DNA of 64,000 bases, from NCBI RefSeq assembly GCF_000337795.1, contig NZ_AOLP01000001.1, positions 1-64,000 on the forward strand, given 5' to 3'. Source of the stretch: Haloferax denitrificans ATCC 35960 (lineage in GTDB: Archaea; Halobacteriota; Halobacteria; Halobacteriales; Haloferacaceae). Positions 43,935 to 53,201 of the stretch are shown here, in pieces. Below the pieces are notes generated by a model. It worked only from the letters and a program-made list of their open reading frames with translations, had not been told where the DNA came from and searched no databases. A program made the translations under genes and the position numbers. The first letter of the stretch is position 1. Each line of letters opens with the position of its first letter.

Positions 43935-45037
43935 GCGACGACCCGCTGTTGTCCGTCTCGGGACTCCACAAGTACTTCACCCAGAACGACGGCTTCATCG
44001 ACCGCCTGCTCGGAGCCGACGAGACGGTGAAAGCCGTCAACGGCGTCTCCTTCGACATCGAGCGCGGCGAGACGCTCGGCCTCGTCGGCGAGTCCGGCTC
44101 CGGCAAGTCGACGACCGCGCGGTCGGTCCTCCGGCTGGACGAGCCCACGAAAGGGACGGTCAGCTACGACGGGACCGACCTGACGGCGCTGTCTGACCGG
44201 GAGATGACGGAGATGCGAAAGCGCATCCAAATCGTCTTTCAGGACCCCGCGTCGAGTCTCAACCGCCGGAAGACCGTCGGCCAAATCATCAAACAGCCGA
44301 TGGAGATTCACGGCCTCTACAAGGGCGAACGCGACGCCCGCGTGGACGAACTCATGGAGACGGTCGGCCTGCCGCCGCAGTACTCCAACCGCTACCCCCA
44401 CGAGTTCTCCGGCGGCCAGCGCCAGCGCGTCGGCATCGCCCGCGCGCTCGCGGTCGACCCGGACTTCATCGTCGCCGACGAGCCCGTCTCCGCGCTCGAC
44501 GTGTCGATTCAGGCGCAGATTCTCAACCTCCTCGACGACTTGCAGGAGGAGTTCGACCTGACGCTTCTGTTCATCGCCCACGACCTCAGCGTGATTCGCC
44601 ACGTCTGCGACCGCGTCGCCGTGATGTACCTCGGCGAAATCGTCGAACTCGCCGACGCCGACGAGCTGTTTTCGAACCCCCAGCACCCCTACACGCGGGC
44701 GCTGTTGGGCGCGATTCCGCAACCGGTGCCCGAGCTCGCCCGACAGCGGCAGGTGCTCGAAGGCGAGGTCCCCTCGCCGCTCGACCCGCCGTCGGGCTGT
44801 TCGTTCAACCCGCGGTGCCCTGAGGCGACCGAGGAGTGTACGTCGGTCGACCCGACGCTCGACGACGTGGCGGGCGCGACCGGCGGCCACAAGGCCGCCT
44901 GTATCCACGTCGACGAGTTCGAGACCGGCGCGGGCGTTCCGAGCGCCGCGCAGGACGTCGACGAGCGGTTCAGCATCGAGAACTTCGACGCCGAACCGAC
45001 GCTCGTCACCGACGGTCGGGGTGACGACGACAGATGA
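43931..45037 (+). CDS. dppF: ABC transporter ATPase, DppF-type
   Basis: A 368-residue ATPase partner of the preceding gene. Walker A is GESGSGKST, signature [15 protein letters not shown], Walker [13 protein letters not shown], and the C-terminal extension [15 protein letters not shown]. An insertion after [20 protein letters not shown] is typical of DppF/OppF. It overlaps both neighbours by ATGA. Confidence 0.95.
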   Translation: MSDDPLLSVSGLHKYFTQNDGFIDRLLGADETVKAVNGVSFDIERGETLGLVGESGSGKSTTARSVLRLDEPTKGTVSYDGTDLTALSDREMTEMRKRIQIVFQDPASSLNRRKTVGQIIKQPMEIHGLYKGERDARVDELMETVGLPPQYSNRYPHEFSGGQRQRVGIARALAVDPDFIVADEPVSALDVSIQAQILNLLDDLQEEFDLTLLFIAHDLSVIRHVCDRVAVMYLGEIVELADADELFSNPQHPYTRALLGAIPQPVPELARQRQVLEGEVPSPLDPPSGCSFNPRCPEATEECTSVDPTLDDVAGATGGHKAACIHVDEFETGAGVPSAAQDVDERFSIENFDAEPTLVTDGRGDDDR

Positions 45038-45243
45038 CCGTCGCCGTCAAGCCGATGCTCCGCATCGTCCTGACGTTCGCCATCGTGTGGTTCTACCGCG
45101 GGCTGTTGCCGCCGCTGTCGCCCGCGGCGAGCACCGTCGCGCTGGTCGTCCTCGCGGTGCCGACGTGGGTGGTCGTGAGCCGCCTGCTGTTCAACTCCGG
45201 CGGGGCGCTGGCGATGATAGACGACGAGTTCGACCGCAAGTAG
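45034..45243 (+). CDS. Small membrane protein coupled to the ABC operon
   Basis: A 69-residue protein with two hydrophobic segments (about 8-27 and 31-52) and an acidic C-terminus (MIDDEFDRK). Its ATG overlaps the stop of the ATPase gene (ATGA), so it is made with the transporter. It could be a small accessory subunit. No family recognised. Confidence 0.72.
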   Translation: MTVAVKPMLRIVLTFAIVWFYRGLLPPLSPAASTVALVVLAVPTWVVVSRLLFNSGGALAMIDDEFDRK

Positions 45244-45790
45244 TGGGAGCTCTCTCACCTTGGTAGCCGTTCGGGAGCGTTGCGCCCGACCGGGTGAATA
45301 GCGTTCACTTCGATTTTCCACAGGTAGTGTGTGGTGAAGTCAATCGCTCGATAGCACCACCATATATAGTGTAGAATAAGCAATTCTATATTGTGGGGAA
45401 CGGATTGCTCATCGCTTCGAATCGACTAACCGAACAGGTTCTAATTGTGTATGCTAGTTCCTATAACCAATATGCAAACAATCTTTATCAATATCTGTTT
45501 CAAAAATGTAATAAAATTCTGATTGGGTGTGATATTAAGATTGGCCCCAAAATCAGATAGGGAGCTCGCCCGACAATAGTAATGTTATATTTGTGCAATA
45601 CTATGTTGTCAGAATCACGTCGTCGGTGGTTTCGTCGCATGCCCACTCGGGGACGCTAGCAGTTCCCGTCGACTGCGCCACGAACGACGAGCGAGACGCT
45701 AGGAGGGGTGCATCGAAACAGCGCCTCGTCTGACGAGACGGTGCCACGGCTAGTGGCAAAAGCGTGGTTACGAGGTTGCTCGCGGGGAGG
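45244..45790. other. AT-rich intergenic region
   Basis: 547 bases at the 3' ends of two convergent transcripts. No gene is supported. It contains the inverted repeat TAGAAT-AAGCA-ATTCTA at 45372-45388, a CGAACAGGTTCT near-palindrome at 45432-45443 and long A/T runs, and probably carries terminators for both sides. Confidence 0.5.
45372..45388. repeat. Inverted repeat TAGAAT-AAGCA-ATTCTA
   Basis: Perfect 6-base arms with a 5-base loop, 129 bases after the last gene of the ABC operon; a possible terminator hairpin. Confidence 0.4.
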
Positions 45791-46948
45791 TCATCGCTCG
45801 GCGAGTAGTTCTGTCGGGTCGAATCTGGTGGCCGCGATGTGTCGCGGCCCCCCGTCGACAGCGACGTCGTCGTCCTGTTTGTTGAAATAGTACGTGGCGA
45901 GGATAGTCCCGTCGTCGAGCACGGCCGCCCGCGGGTAGCCGAGGTCGTAGTTCGCGCCGTCGTCCCGGAGAATCCATTCGCGGCTCCACGTGGCACCGTC
46001 GTCGTGACTCACGCGGGCGCGGATGCCGTACGGCGGGTGGCGGTAGCCGTAGATGCACACGAGCGACCCGTCGTACTCAAGGAGTTTGCTCGGCGCGCCG
46101 AGGTCGTTCACGCGCGAGACGAACGACCAGTTGCGCCCGTCGTCGGTCGAGCGATAGATTTCGGTCCACTCGCAGTCGACTGATATCTTACACCGGACGG
46201 CCGCGACGAGCGTCCCGTCGTCGAGCAGGACTGGCGAGGGACACAGCATGCGGTACTTCTCGCTCCCGCCGATCTGCGACAGGAACGACCAGTTCTGTCC
46301 CCCATCGAACGACCCGTACACGATCGGCACGTCGTGGGGGTCGGTGGCCGTTTTCCCCGTCAGCATCAACAGGAGCGTGCCGTCTTCGCGGGTGATGTAC
46401 GACGGACGGCCCTGTATTCGCTCGAAGTCGAACATCGGGAGGCGCTTCGCGTCGCTCCACGAGTCCCCACCGTCGTCGGACAGCTTCACCCAGGGAACCG
46501 CGTCCGAGGCGGCCGAATGCGGAGACGACCAACAGGCCATGAGGGTGTCCCGATTCGAGAAGTCGTGGGGCCCGACGTCCGGAATCTCGTTGTAGAGCAC
46601 CTGTTCGGACGTCTCGACGTTATCCGAGATGACGCCGTCGTCCGTCCACGTGTCGCCGCCGTCGGTGGTTCGCATCGAACGGATAGAGCCGTAGGTCTCG
46701 ATGCGCGCGTGGCTCAACTGGTTCTGCTTGTTCTCGGTCGGAGAGACGACGCTCCCGTAGCGAACGACCTTGGCGTCGTGGAGGTTCTCGGGCACCGAGT
46801 AATCGCAGTCGTGGTTGATGAACGCGACGACCACGCCGTCGTCGGTCTTCCACATCCCGCCGTTGAAGGGCCACGCCGAGAACTCGCCGTCACCGTGGTA
46901 GACGACGGTGTGTTCGGCACTCTCGACTCTCTTGGGTGAAGCTAGCAT
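45791..46948 (-). CDS. Sialidase-fold (BNR/Asp-box) protein, cytoplasmic
   Basis: A 385-residue six-bladed propeller protein with five Asp-boxes: TTDGGDTW, SDDGGDSW, SFDGGQNW, STDDGRNW and SHDDGATW. No signal peptide is seen (MLASPKRVESAEH), so it should act inside the cell, unlike most exo-sialidases. Arg residues suited to bind an acid group are present (for example RPSYITRE and RCKISVDCEW), but the catalytic Tyr/Glu pair cannot be assigned by eye. Related sequences include hydrolases or lyases of glycosides carrying acidic sugars. It is the last gene on the minus strand near the sugar ABC transporter, with a separate start at 46948. Confidence 0.82.
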   Translation of the reverse strand: MLASPKRVESAEHTVVYHGDGEFSAWPFNGGMWKTDDGVVVAFINHDCDYSVPENLHDAKVVRYGSVVSPTENKQNQLSHARIETYGSIRSMRTTDGGDTWTDDGVISDNVETSEQVLYNEIPDVGPHDFSNRDTLMACWSSPHSAASDAVPWVKLSDDGGDSWSDAKRLPMFDFERIQGRPSYITREDGTLLLMLTGKTATDPHDVPIVYGSFDGGQNWSFLSQIGGSEKYRMLCPSPVLLDDGTLVAAVRCKISVDCEWTEIYRSTDDGRNWSFVSRVNDLGAPSKLLEYDGSLVCIYGYRHPPYGIRARVSHDDGATWSREWILRDDGANYDLGYPRAAVLDDGTILATYYFNKQDDDVAVDGGPRHIAATRFDPTELLAER

Positions 46949-47011
46949 GGGTCCGTTTCACAGAGTTGGGGCGGGGATATTAAAGATACCGCAGACGGTG
47001 ATGAAAACGGG

Positions 47012-47845
47012 TCACGCGCCGACGACTTCGACGAACGAGGCGTCGCAGTCCGCACATCGCATCGTCGTGACGGTTCGCGTCCGACAGCACGTCTCTTCGG
47101 TTCGATGCTGAAAATCGGGTTCGCCGCCGCAGGTCGGACAGCGGTCGAGGAACAGTCGAAGCTCGCCGAGGGAGATACCGCGCGTTCGCGAGGACAGCCC
47201 GTGCCAGCCCGGGAGTTCGTCAGCCAGCGCGACCGAACCGGCCGCGTCGGCGAGGAACGCTTCGCGCGACGGCCACCGGCCGGCGTGCGCCCCGTCGACG
47301 GAGACGGCGAAGTCGCCGGCCGATTCGTCGACGGCGAACTCGGACGACTCGGCGTCGACGAGCGCGGACTCCGAGAGCGCGGTGTCTACGTCGGCATCGA
47401 TGGCGTCGAGTGCGTCCGTCCACGCACGGCGAACGGCGTCCGTCAGGCAGAAATCGGCCCCACCGTCGCACGGCACGAGCACGCCGTTTTCGACGAGGAC
47501 GTTGTCGCGGTCGCCGTCGGTCACGTCGGCTGATTCCGGGTGTGAATCGACGGCCGCCTGTTCCGGCCCGTGTTCGAAATACGCCATCGCCCGCGAGGGG
47601 AGGTACCGCTGTGTCAGCGTCGGTGTCCCCGGTATCAGATACCCACGGAGGCCGATGACCGCGGCCGACGCCGCGAGTGAGACAGCACCCAAGAGCGGCG
47701 ACCCCACCCACGCGACGACTCCGGCGAGGGCAACGGCGAAGACGGCGTTCACCCCGGTACAGGGGAGACACCGGTTTTCACCCGTGTACGCTGGATTCCT
47801 GACGCGGTCGAGCACGGTCGAATCACGGTGACGTATCCAGTTCAT
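47012..47845 (-). CDS. Membrane protein with C-terminal zinc ribbon
   Basis: A 277-residue protein. Two helices near the N-terminus (about 33-50 and 55-70) follow a Cys pair (NRCLPCTGVNAV), the middle part is acidic and soluble (about 80-225), and the C-terminus has CPTCGG, CC and CADC, consistent with one or two zinc knuckles. Haloarchaeal proteins with an RCLPCTGVN opening are of unknown function. It begins 11 bases after the ATPase gene on the same strand and is probably co-transcribed with it, although it is not a known transporter part. Confidence 0.75.
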   Translation of the reverse strand: MNWIRHRDSTVLDRVRNPAYTGENRCLPCTGVNAVFAVALAGVVAWVGSPLLGAVSLAASAAVIGLRGYLIPGTPTLTQRYLPSRAMAYFEHGPEQAAVDSHPESADVTDGDRDNVLVENGVLVPCDGGADFCLTDAVRRAWTDALDAIDADVDTALSESALVDAESSEFAVDESAGDFAVSVDGAHAGRWPSREAFLADAAGSVALADELPGWHGLSSRTRGISLGELRLFLDRCPTCGGEPDFQHRTEETCCRTRTVTTMRCADCDASFVEVVGA

Positions 47846-47856
47846 CGGTCACCTCG

Positions 47857-48960
47857 TCACACGTCCGGGCCGCGGGTCACGACATCGTTGGAGCCGGAGT
47901 CGAAGAGATGCGTGGCCCGAGTCTCGATGGAGAGGCGAATCACCTCGCCTTTCTCGTAGGCGTTGTCGGCCGGGAGCGTCACTCTGACTTCGCCCTGCGG
48001 GCCCTCGATGGTCGCCAACATCTGCTTTCCGATCCGCTCGATGAGGGTTATTTCGCCTTCGAGGTCGCCGTCGTTCCGGTCGAGTCTGACGTCTTCGGGC
48101 CGGACGCCGACCGTGACCTCGTCGCCGACGCCGACCGCCGTGGAATCGACCACCCGAAGCTCGACGTCTCGGCCGTCAACGGACACGACGACCGTCTCGC
48201 CGCTCGCGCGGTCGACGGTGCCGTCGAAGAAGTTCATCGACGGGTTACCGATGAAGTTCGCCACGAACCGGTTCGTCGGCCGCTGGTAGAGTTCGTCCGG
48301 CGTCCCGATCTGCTCGATGCCGCCGTCGTTGAACACCGCGATACGGTCACTCATCGTCATCGCCTCCTCCTGGTCGTGCGTCACGTAGATCGTCGGCTTC
48401 TCCACGCGGTCGTGGACGCGCTGTATCTCCTTGCGAATCTCGACTTTGAGCTTCGCGTCGAGGTCGCTCAGCGGCTCGTCCATCAGGAACGCCTCCGGTT
48501 CGTGGACGATGGTTCGCGCCAACGCCGCACGCTGTTGCTGGCCGCCGCTGAGTTCGCCGGGATACTTCTCCAGCAACTCGCGAATCTGCATGATATCCGC
48601 GGCCTCCTCGGCGTTCTCGTATCGCTCTTGCTTCGGAACGTTCCGGACTTTCAGCGGGTAGGAGATATTCTCTTTCACCTTCATGTGCGGGTAGAGCGCG
48701 ATGTTCTGGAACATCATCGCTAGGTTCCGCTTGTGAGCCGGTTTCCCCGTCATGTCCTCGCCATCGAATCGGATGCTCCCGCTCGTCGGCGTTTCGAGCC
48801 CCGCGATACAGCGGAGCGTCGTCGTCTTCCCGCACCCCGATGGACCGACGAACGTGAAGAAATCGCCTTCGTCGATGCTGAAGTCGATGCCATCGACGGC
48901 CGTTATCGTTCCGGACGGCGAACTGAACTCTTTCCGCAGGGAGCTGACCTCAATAGTCAT
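47857..48960 (-). CDS. Sugar-type ABC transporter ATPase (UgpC/MalK family)
   Basis: A 367-residue ATPase. Walker A is GPSGCGKTT, signature LSGGQQQRAALARTI, Walker B FLMDEPLSDLDAKL and the switch His in YVTHDQEEAMTMSDRIAV. The C-terminal TOBE-type regulatory domain (about 240-360) is typical of CUT1 sugar transporters, where one ATPase serves as a dimer. The ATG at 48960 (MTIEVSSLRKEF) is preferred to one five codons upstream. It serves the permease pair at 49075-50936. Confidence 0.95.
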   Translation of the reverse strand: MTIEVSSLRKEFSSPSGTITAVDGIDFSIDEGDFFTFVGPSGCGKTTTLRCIAGLETPTSGSIRFDGEDMTGKPAHKRNLAMMFQNIALYPHMKVKENISYPLKVRNVPKQERYENAEEAADIMQIRELLEKYPGELSGGQQQRAALARTIVHEPEAFLMDEPLSDLDAKLKVEIRKEIQRVHDRVEKPTIYVTHDQEEAMTMSDRIAVFNDGGIEQIGTPDELYQRPTNRFVANFIGNPSMNFFDGTVDRASGETVVVSVDGRDVELRVVDSTAVGVGDEVTVGVRPEDVRLDRNDGDLEGEITLIERIGKQMLATIEGPQGEVRVTLPADNAYEKGEVIRLSIETRATHLFDSGSNDVVTRGPDV

Positions 48961-49074
48961 GATTAACAACCACACACATCTTGTGAGACAGTCCCATTAT
49001 ACGTTTCGGTGGATGCAGATTCTCAGGTCGACCGTGCGGAGAAAACGAAGGGAGAGTGGTGACTGCGGCGAGCG

Positions 49075-49995
49075 TTACATCTGTCCGCCGACTTCGAAGC
49101 CCTCGAGGAGGTACTTCTGGAGCGCGAAGACGAAGATGAACGCCGGGATGACCATCATCACGCTCGCGGCCATCACCTCTCCCCAGAGCGTCTGTTTCTG
49201 AATCGTGAACATGTGGATACCGACGGTCAGCGGCCAGTTCTCACTGGTCGGCATGATGATGCGGGGAATCGTGTACGCGCCCCACGCTGTCGCGTACGAG
49301 AAGATTGCGACCGCGATGACGCCGGGTTTCGCCATCGGCAGTGCGATCTCGTAGAACGCGCGGAACGGCGACGCGCCGGCCATCTGAGCGGATTCTTCGA
49401 GTGAGATGGGCACGTTCTGGAAGAACTTCCACATCAGCCAGATGCCGAACGGAAGCGCCGTCGCCGTGACCGCGAGAATGAGTCCGAGGTGGCTGTTGAT
49501 GAGGCCGATGCGACTCCAGAAGATGAACATCGGAATCGCGAGGAGGATCTGCGGGAACATGTACCCGAAGAGGATGATTCTCGCGAACGTCTTCTTGTGT
49601 GGGATGTCGATGCGCGTGAGCCCGTAGCCGGCCAGCGTCGACATCGACGTCGTGACGCCGACGACGCCGACCGAGAGAATCATGCTGTTCGTGAAGTACG
49701 TCGGGAAGTTCGTCCCCTCGAACGTGTTGACGAAGTTCTCGACCGAGAAGGCCTGCGGCAACAGCGTCTGCGGAACGTTGTATATCATGTCGGTCGGCCG
49801 CAACGCCGTGCTGACCATCCAGAAGATCGGGAAGATGACGACGAAGAGCAGCAGCACCAACAGGGCGTTCAAAAGCAGGTTCCACCCTCTCGACCGACCT
49901 TGGTGAGAGAGGTGCGTCAGCGGATTCCACGGTTTGTCGACGGTTCGTTGCTTGACGCTCGACCACTTCTGCCCGATGTCGTTGCGGATGCTCAT
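49075..49995 (-). CDS. Sugar ABC permease, MalG-type
   Basis: A 306-residue permease with a polar N-terminus (about 1-38), six helices and the EAA loop NVPISLEESAQMAGASPFRAFYEIALPMAKPG. It ends LQKYLLEGFEVGGQM, close to the MalG/UgpE C-terminus that contacts the ATPase. Its ATG overlaps the stop of the MalF-type gene (ATGA). Confidence 0.94.
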   Translation of the reverse strand: MSIRNDIGQKWSSVKQRTVDKPWNPLTHLSHQGRSRGWNLLLNALLVLLLFVVIFPIFWMVSTALRPTDMIYNVPQTLLPQAFSVENFVNTFEGTNFPTYFTNSMILSVGVVGVTTSMSTLAGYGLTRIDIPHKKTFARIILFGYMFPQILLAIPMFIFWSRIGLINSHLGLILAVTATALPFGIWLMWKFFQNVPISLEESAQMAGASPFRAFYEIALPMAKPGVIAVAIFSYATAWGAYTIPRIIMPTSENWPLTVGIHMFTIQKQTLWGEVMAASVMMVIPAFIFVFALQKYLLEGFEVGGQM

Positions 49996-50936
49996 TCTGC
50001 GCGCACCTCCTCGGACGGTTCGAAGATGCGGAAGTACAACACCGCCGCGACCAACAACACGAGGAACAACACGGTCGAGACGGCCGCCGCGATACCGAGT
50101 CGGCTCGTCCCGAAGGCGACGTTGTACGCGTAGATGGGTGCAGTCGTCGTCGCTCCGCGGGGGCCGCCCTGCGTGAGGACCCAGATGTAGTCGAAGGTGT
50201 TGAACATCCATACCGCGCGCAGCAGCAACACGATGAAGAACACGCCCTTCAGGTTCGGGAGGGTGATATCCCGGAAGCGTTGGTACGCCGTCGCGCCGGA
50301 CATCTTCGCGGCTTCGTAGAAGCTCTCCGGGATGGCCTGCAACCGAGCGAGCACCATCACCGTGACGAAGATGGAGTCCTTCCAACTACTCGTGAGAATC
50401 GCCGCGAGCATCGCCGACTCCTGGCTTCCGAAGAACGACACGTAGCCTTGGATGAGGCCGATCTGGACGGCGAGTTGGTTGACGATTCCCCACTGCGAGT
50501 TCAGCATCCAGAGCGCCATGAAGCCGATGACCGCGTTCGGGATGAGGTACGGGAGAATCGCGAACGTCCGCGCGATGTTGACGAACTTGAACGACCGGTT
50601 GAGTAGCAACGCGAGGGTGGTGCCGAAGACCACCTGAATGACGACCGAGCCGCCCGCGTAGACGACCGACCGACTGAGCGCGTCGTAAAACGAATCGCTC
50701 GACAAGAGCGTCTCGAAGTTCGCGACACCGATCCACTGCCACTCGTTCGAGAAGGCGTTGATGCTGAAGAAACTCGCGCCGATGACGCCGACAATCGGAA
50801 CGAGATTCACGAACGTGAAGAGCAACATCGGCGGGAGAATCGTCAGCGCGGCCAGTACCTTCTTTTTCGAGAGGAACTCGAACGCCTCGTCTCGTAGTTC
50901 TCGAGCCCGAGAGCCATGCTTGTTGATTGTACTCAT
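49992..50936 (-). CDS. Sugar ABC permease, MalF/UgpA-type
   Basis: A 314-residue permease. Its six main helices start at LAALTILPPMLLFTFVNLVPIV, and the EAA loop is PESFYEAAKMSGATAYQRFRDITLPNLKG. VLTQGGPRGATTT is typical of the UgpA/MalF group. The ATG at 50936 removes a long shadow frame upstream. It is the first gene of this transcript; the binding protein that likely serves it is at 53202-54611, beyond the divergent reductase and the lyase. Confidence 0.94.
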   Translation of the reverse strand: MSTINKHGSRARELRDEAFEFLSKKKVLAALTILPPMLLFTFVNLVPIVGVIGASFFSINAFSNEWQWIGVANFETLLSSDSFYDALSRSVVYAGGSVVIQVVFGTTLALLLNRSFKFVNIARTFAILPYLIPNAVIGFMALWMLNSQWGIVNQLAVQIGLIQGYVSFFGSQESAMLAAILTSSWKDSIFVTVMVLARLQAIPESFYEAAKMSGATAYQRFRDITLPNLKGVFFIVLLLRAVWMFNTFDYIWVLTQGGPRGATTTAPIYAYNVAFGTSRLGIAAAVSTVLFLVLLVAAVLYFRIFEPSEEVRAE

Positions 50937-51095
50937 GGAACGTGCCAATTCTTCATGAACCAATGGTAAAAATCTTCCCATCACCGCAGTCACCGGGGCG
51001 AGTGAACAGGACGAAAGCGGGCGGAGCGCGACCCGCCGAAGGCGTCTCCTCGCCCATAGATTATTATAGGAGGATGCGAGAACGTACTGACGACC

Positions 51096-51893
51096 ATGGT
51101 ATTTGGAGAGCCGAGAGTGGGCTTCGGAACGTGGCAGAACACCGACCCGGACGCCTGTGCGGAGAGCGTCCGAACGGCGCTGGAGATGGGCTACCGCCAC
51201 ATCGACACGGCGCAACTGTACGAGAACGAAGCCTACGTGGGCGACGGAATCGAGCGGGCGGACGTCGACCGCGAGGAGATAACGCTGGGGACGAAACTCT
51301 GGCCGGGCGACCTCGCGTCCGACCGCGTCCCCGAAGCGGTCTCCGAGAGCCTCGACCGCCTCGGCGTGGACTACGTCGACGTCCTCTACGTTCACTGGCC
51401 GGCGAAGGACTACGACGCCGCGGACACGTTAGGCGCGTTCGCCGAACTCCGGGACGAGGGCCTGATTCGACACGTCGGCGTGAGTAACTTCACCCCCGAC
51501 CTGCTCGACGAGGCGCGGGCCGCCTGCGACGTCCCAATCGCGGTCAATCAGGTCGAACTGCATCCACTGCTCCCCCAACCGGACCTCATCGAGTACTGTC
51601 GCGGTCACGACATCGAAGTCGTCGCCTACTCACCGCTCGCCCGCGGCGAGGTCTTCGAGATTCCGGAGGTAACCGACATCGCCCGCGAAAACGGGCTCAG
51701 CGAGGCGCAGGTCGCCATCGCGTGGCTGGTCTCGAAAGACGGCGTCAACCCCATCCCGAAGGCATCGAGCGAAGACCACATCCGAGGGAACCTCGAAGCC
51801 GCGGACATCGAACTCGCGTCGGAGGAACTCGCTCGTATCGACGGTATCGACCGCGAGCTACGAATCGCCGACCGAGACTGGGTCGACTGGTAA
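51096..51893 (+). CDS. Aldo/keto reductase
   Basis: A 265-residue NAD(P)H-dependent reductase of the prostaglandin F synthase-like/AKR5 type. Seen are GFGTWQN, the catalytic Asp and Tyr in YRHIDTAQLYENEAYVG, the Lys in LGTKLWPGD, the His in VLYVHWPAK, and the cofactor-binding IPKASSEDHIRGN. It would reduce sugar aldehydes or keto acids. It is transcribed opposite to the transporter genes, between the permeases and the lyase, with an ATTATAGGAGG element (51063-51073) close upstream. Confidence 0.93.
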   Translation: MVFGEPRVGFGTWQNTDPDACAESVRTALEMGYRHIDTAQLYENEAYVGDGIERADVDREEITLGTKLWPGDLASDRVPEAVSESLDRLGVDYVDVLYVHWPAKDYDAADTLGAFAELRDEGLIRHVGVSNFTPDLLDEARAACDVPIAVNQVELHPLLPQPDLIEYCRGHDIEVVAYSPLARGEVFEIPEVTDIARENGLSEAQVAIAWLVSKDGVNPIPKASSEDHIRGNLEAADIELASEELARIDGIDRELRIADRDWVDW

Positions 51894-52132
51894 CGCCGAC
51901 CCGAGCGCGGGATTTTACGAACCGTCTGAGAGAGTCACCGACAGCGACGCACGGGGTGACGAGAGCATCGGGTTCCGAACCGGACACGCGTCGGAAAAGG
52001 CACGTGAGTGATACAGAAGGGAAGTCGGCAGGCGACGCGGACCGTCGGTGACGGTGTCGTCGCTGGCAGGAACGGCACCGGAGTCTGCGTCGCGGTTGAA
52101 TGGCAGACAGGACCGTGACTGGGATTACTGCC

Positions 52133-53068
52133 CTAATCGTCGGCGGGGACCACCTCTCTGGTCCCTTGCTCGTGCATGTGTGCGACGGCCCGCTCGATCG
52201 CCGCGCGTTTCTCGTCGCTGTTCGCCACCTCGTCGAACGGGTGGAAGAGATGGCCCGAATCGCGTCCGAGGATGTCGATGGCGGCTTTTTCGCCGGCGGG
52301 GAAGTTCGACTCGTAGTCCTCCATCGCGGCGCGGATGAGCGGCACGATAGAGAGGTGAAGCTCGCGAGCGCGGTCGTAGTCGCCGCGTTGCGTGGCTTCC
52401 CAGATTTGGACGGAGATGCGCGGGCAGACGCTACTGATGCCCACGATACCGCCGTTGACGCCCAGCGTGTACGTCGGGAACTGCGCGATGCTCATCCCGC
52501 CGAGGACAAAGCCGTCGTCGCCGATGGCTCGGAGATAGTGCGTCAAGTTACCGAGCGTACTGCTGACCTTGATGCCGACGACTTCCGGGATGTCCCGGAC
52601 GAGGTCGCCGACGAGTTCCGCGTCGAGGTCGAGCAACGACATGACGTCGTACACGACGATTGGGAGGTCGGAGACGTCCGCAATCGCGCGGTAGTAGTCG
52701 CGAATCGAGTCGTTGTCAGCCATGTGCGAGCCGGCGTACCCCGTCGGTGGCATCACCATGAGGAAGTCGGCGCCGGCATCGCGAGCGAGCCCCGCCTTCG
52801 TGGTGGCCTCGTGCGTCTGCCGCGCGATGACTCCCGCGACCACGGGGACCGCGCCGTCGACTTCGTCGACCGCGACCTCGTAGAGGTGCTGGAGCTGGTC
52901 GTTGTTCATCCGCATCCCTTCGCCGGTGCTTCCGCCGACGACGACGCCGGAAACCCCGGCGTCGAGATGGTAGCGAATCTCGTCTCTGAACGCGTCGTCT
53001 TTCAGTCGGCCGTCAGCGTCGAGCGGGGTGATAAGCGGGGGGTTTACGCCGTGAAGTTCGTTGGTCAT
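52133..53068 (-). CDS. DHDPS/N-acetylneuraminate lyase-family aldolase
   Basis: A 311-residue TIM-barrel class I aldolase. It has GVNPPLITPLDADGRL at the N-terminus, GGSTGEGMRMN for carboxylate binding, the Tyr in PIVVYDVMS, and the Schiff-base Lys167 in VVGIKVSST. The family splits or joins pyruvate with an aldehyde: dihydrodipicolinate synthase, KDG aldolase, N-acetylneuraminate lyase. With a sialidase-fold protein, sugar ABC transporter and sugar-acid kinase nearby, a lyase acting on a 2-keto-3-deoxy acid sugar fits best. It follows the binding-protein gene by 133 bases. Confidence 0.9.
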   Translation of the reverse strand: MTNELHGVNPPLITPLDADGRLKDDAFRDEIRYHLDAGVSGVVVGGSTGEGMRMNNDQLQHLYEVAVDEVDGAVPVVAGVIARQTHEATTKAGLARDAGADFLMVMPPTGYAGSHMADNDSIRDYYRAIADVSDLPIVVYDVMSLLDLDAELVGDLVRDIPEVVGIKVSSTLGNLTHYLRAIGDDGFVLGGMSIAQFPTYTLGVNGGIVGISSVCPRISVQIWEATQRGDYDRARELHLSIVPLIRAAMEDYESNFPAGEKAAIDILGRDSGHLFHPFDEVANSDEKRAAIERAVAHMHEQGTREVVPADD

Positions 53069-53201
53069 CTGTTGTTGAGGTCGTGTTTGAGTCGGTGTGT
53101 CGTTCGGAATGTAACGTAGTCCACTGTCGTGGTTACGGGCCCTTCGGTACGTCGAGGCGAAGGACTCCGGTGTCGGAAGCTGTGCTGAGATTCACGCGTC
53201 G

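Noticed and set aside
45432..45443. CGAACAGGTTCT, one base off the island palindrome
   Set aside because: It lies in the AT-rich gap at the 3' ends of convergent genes, with no start codon at either preferred distance.
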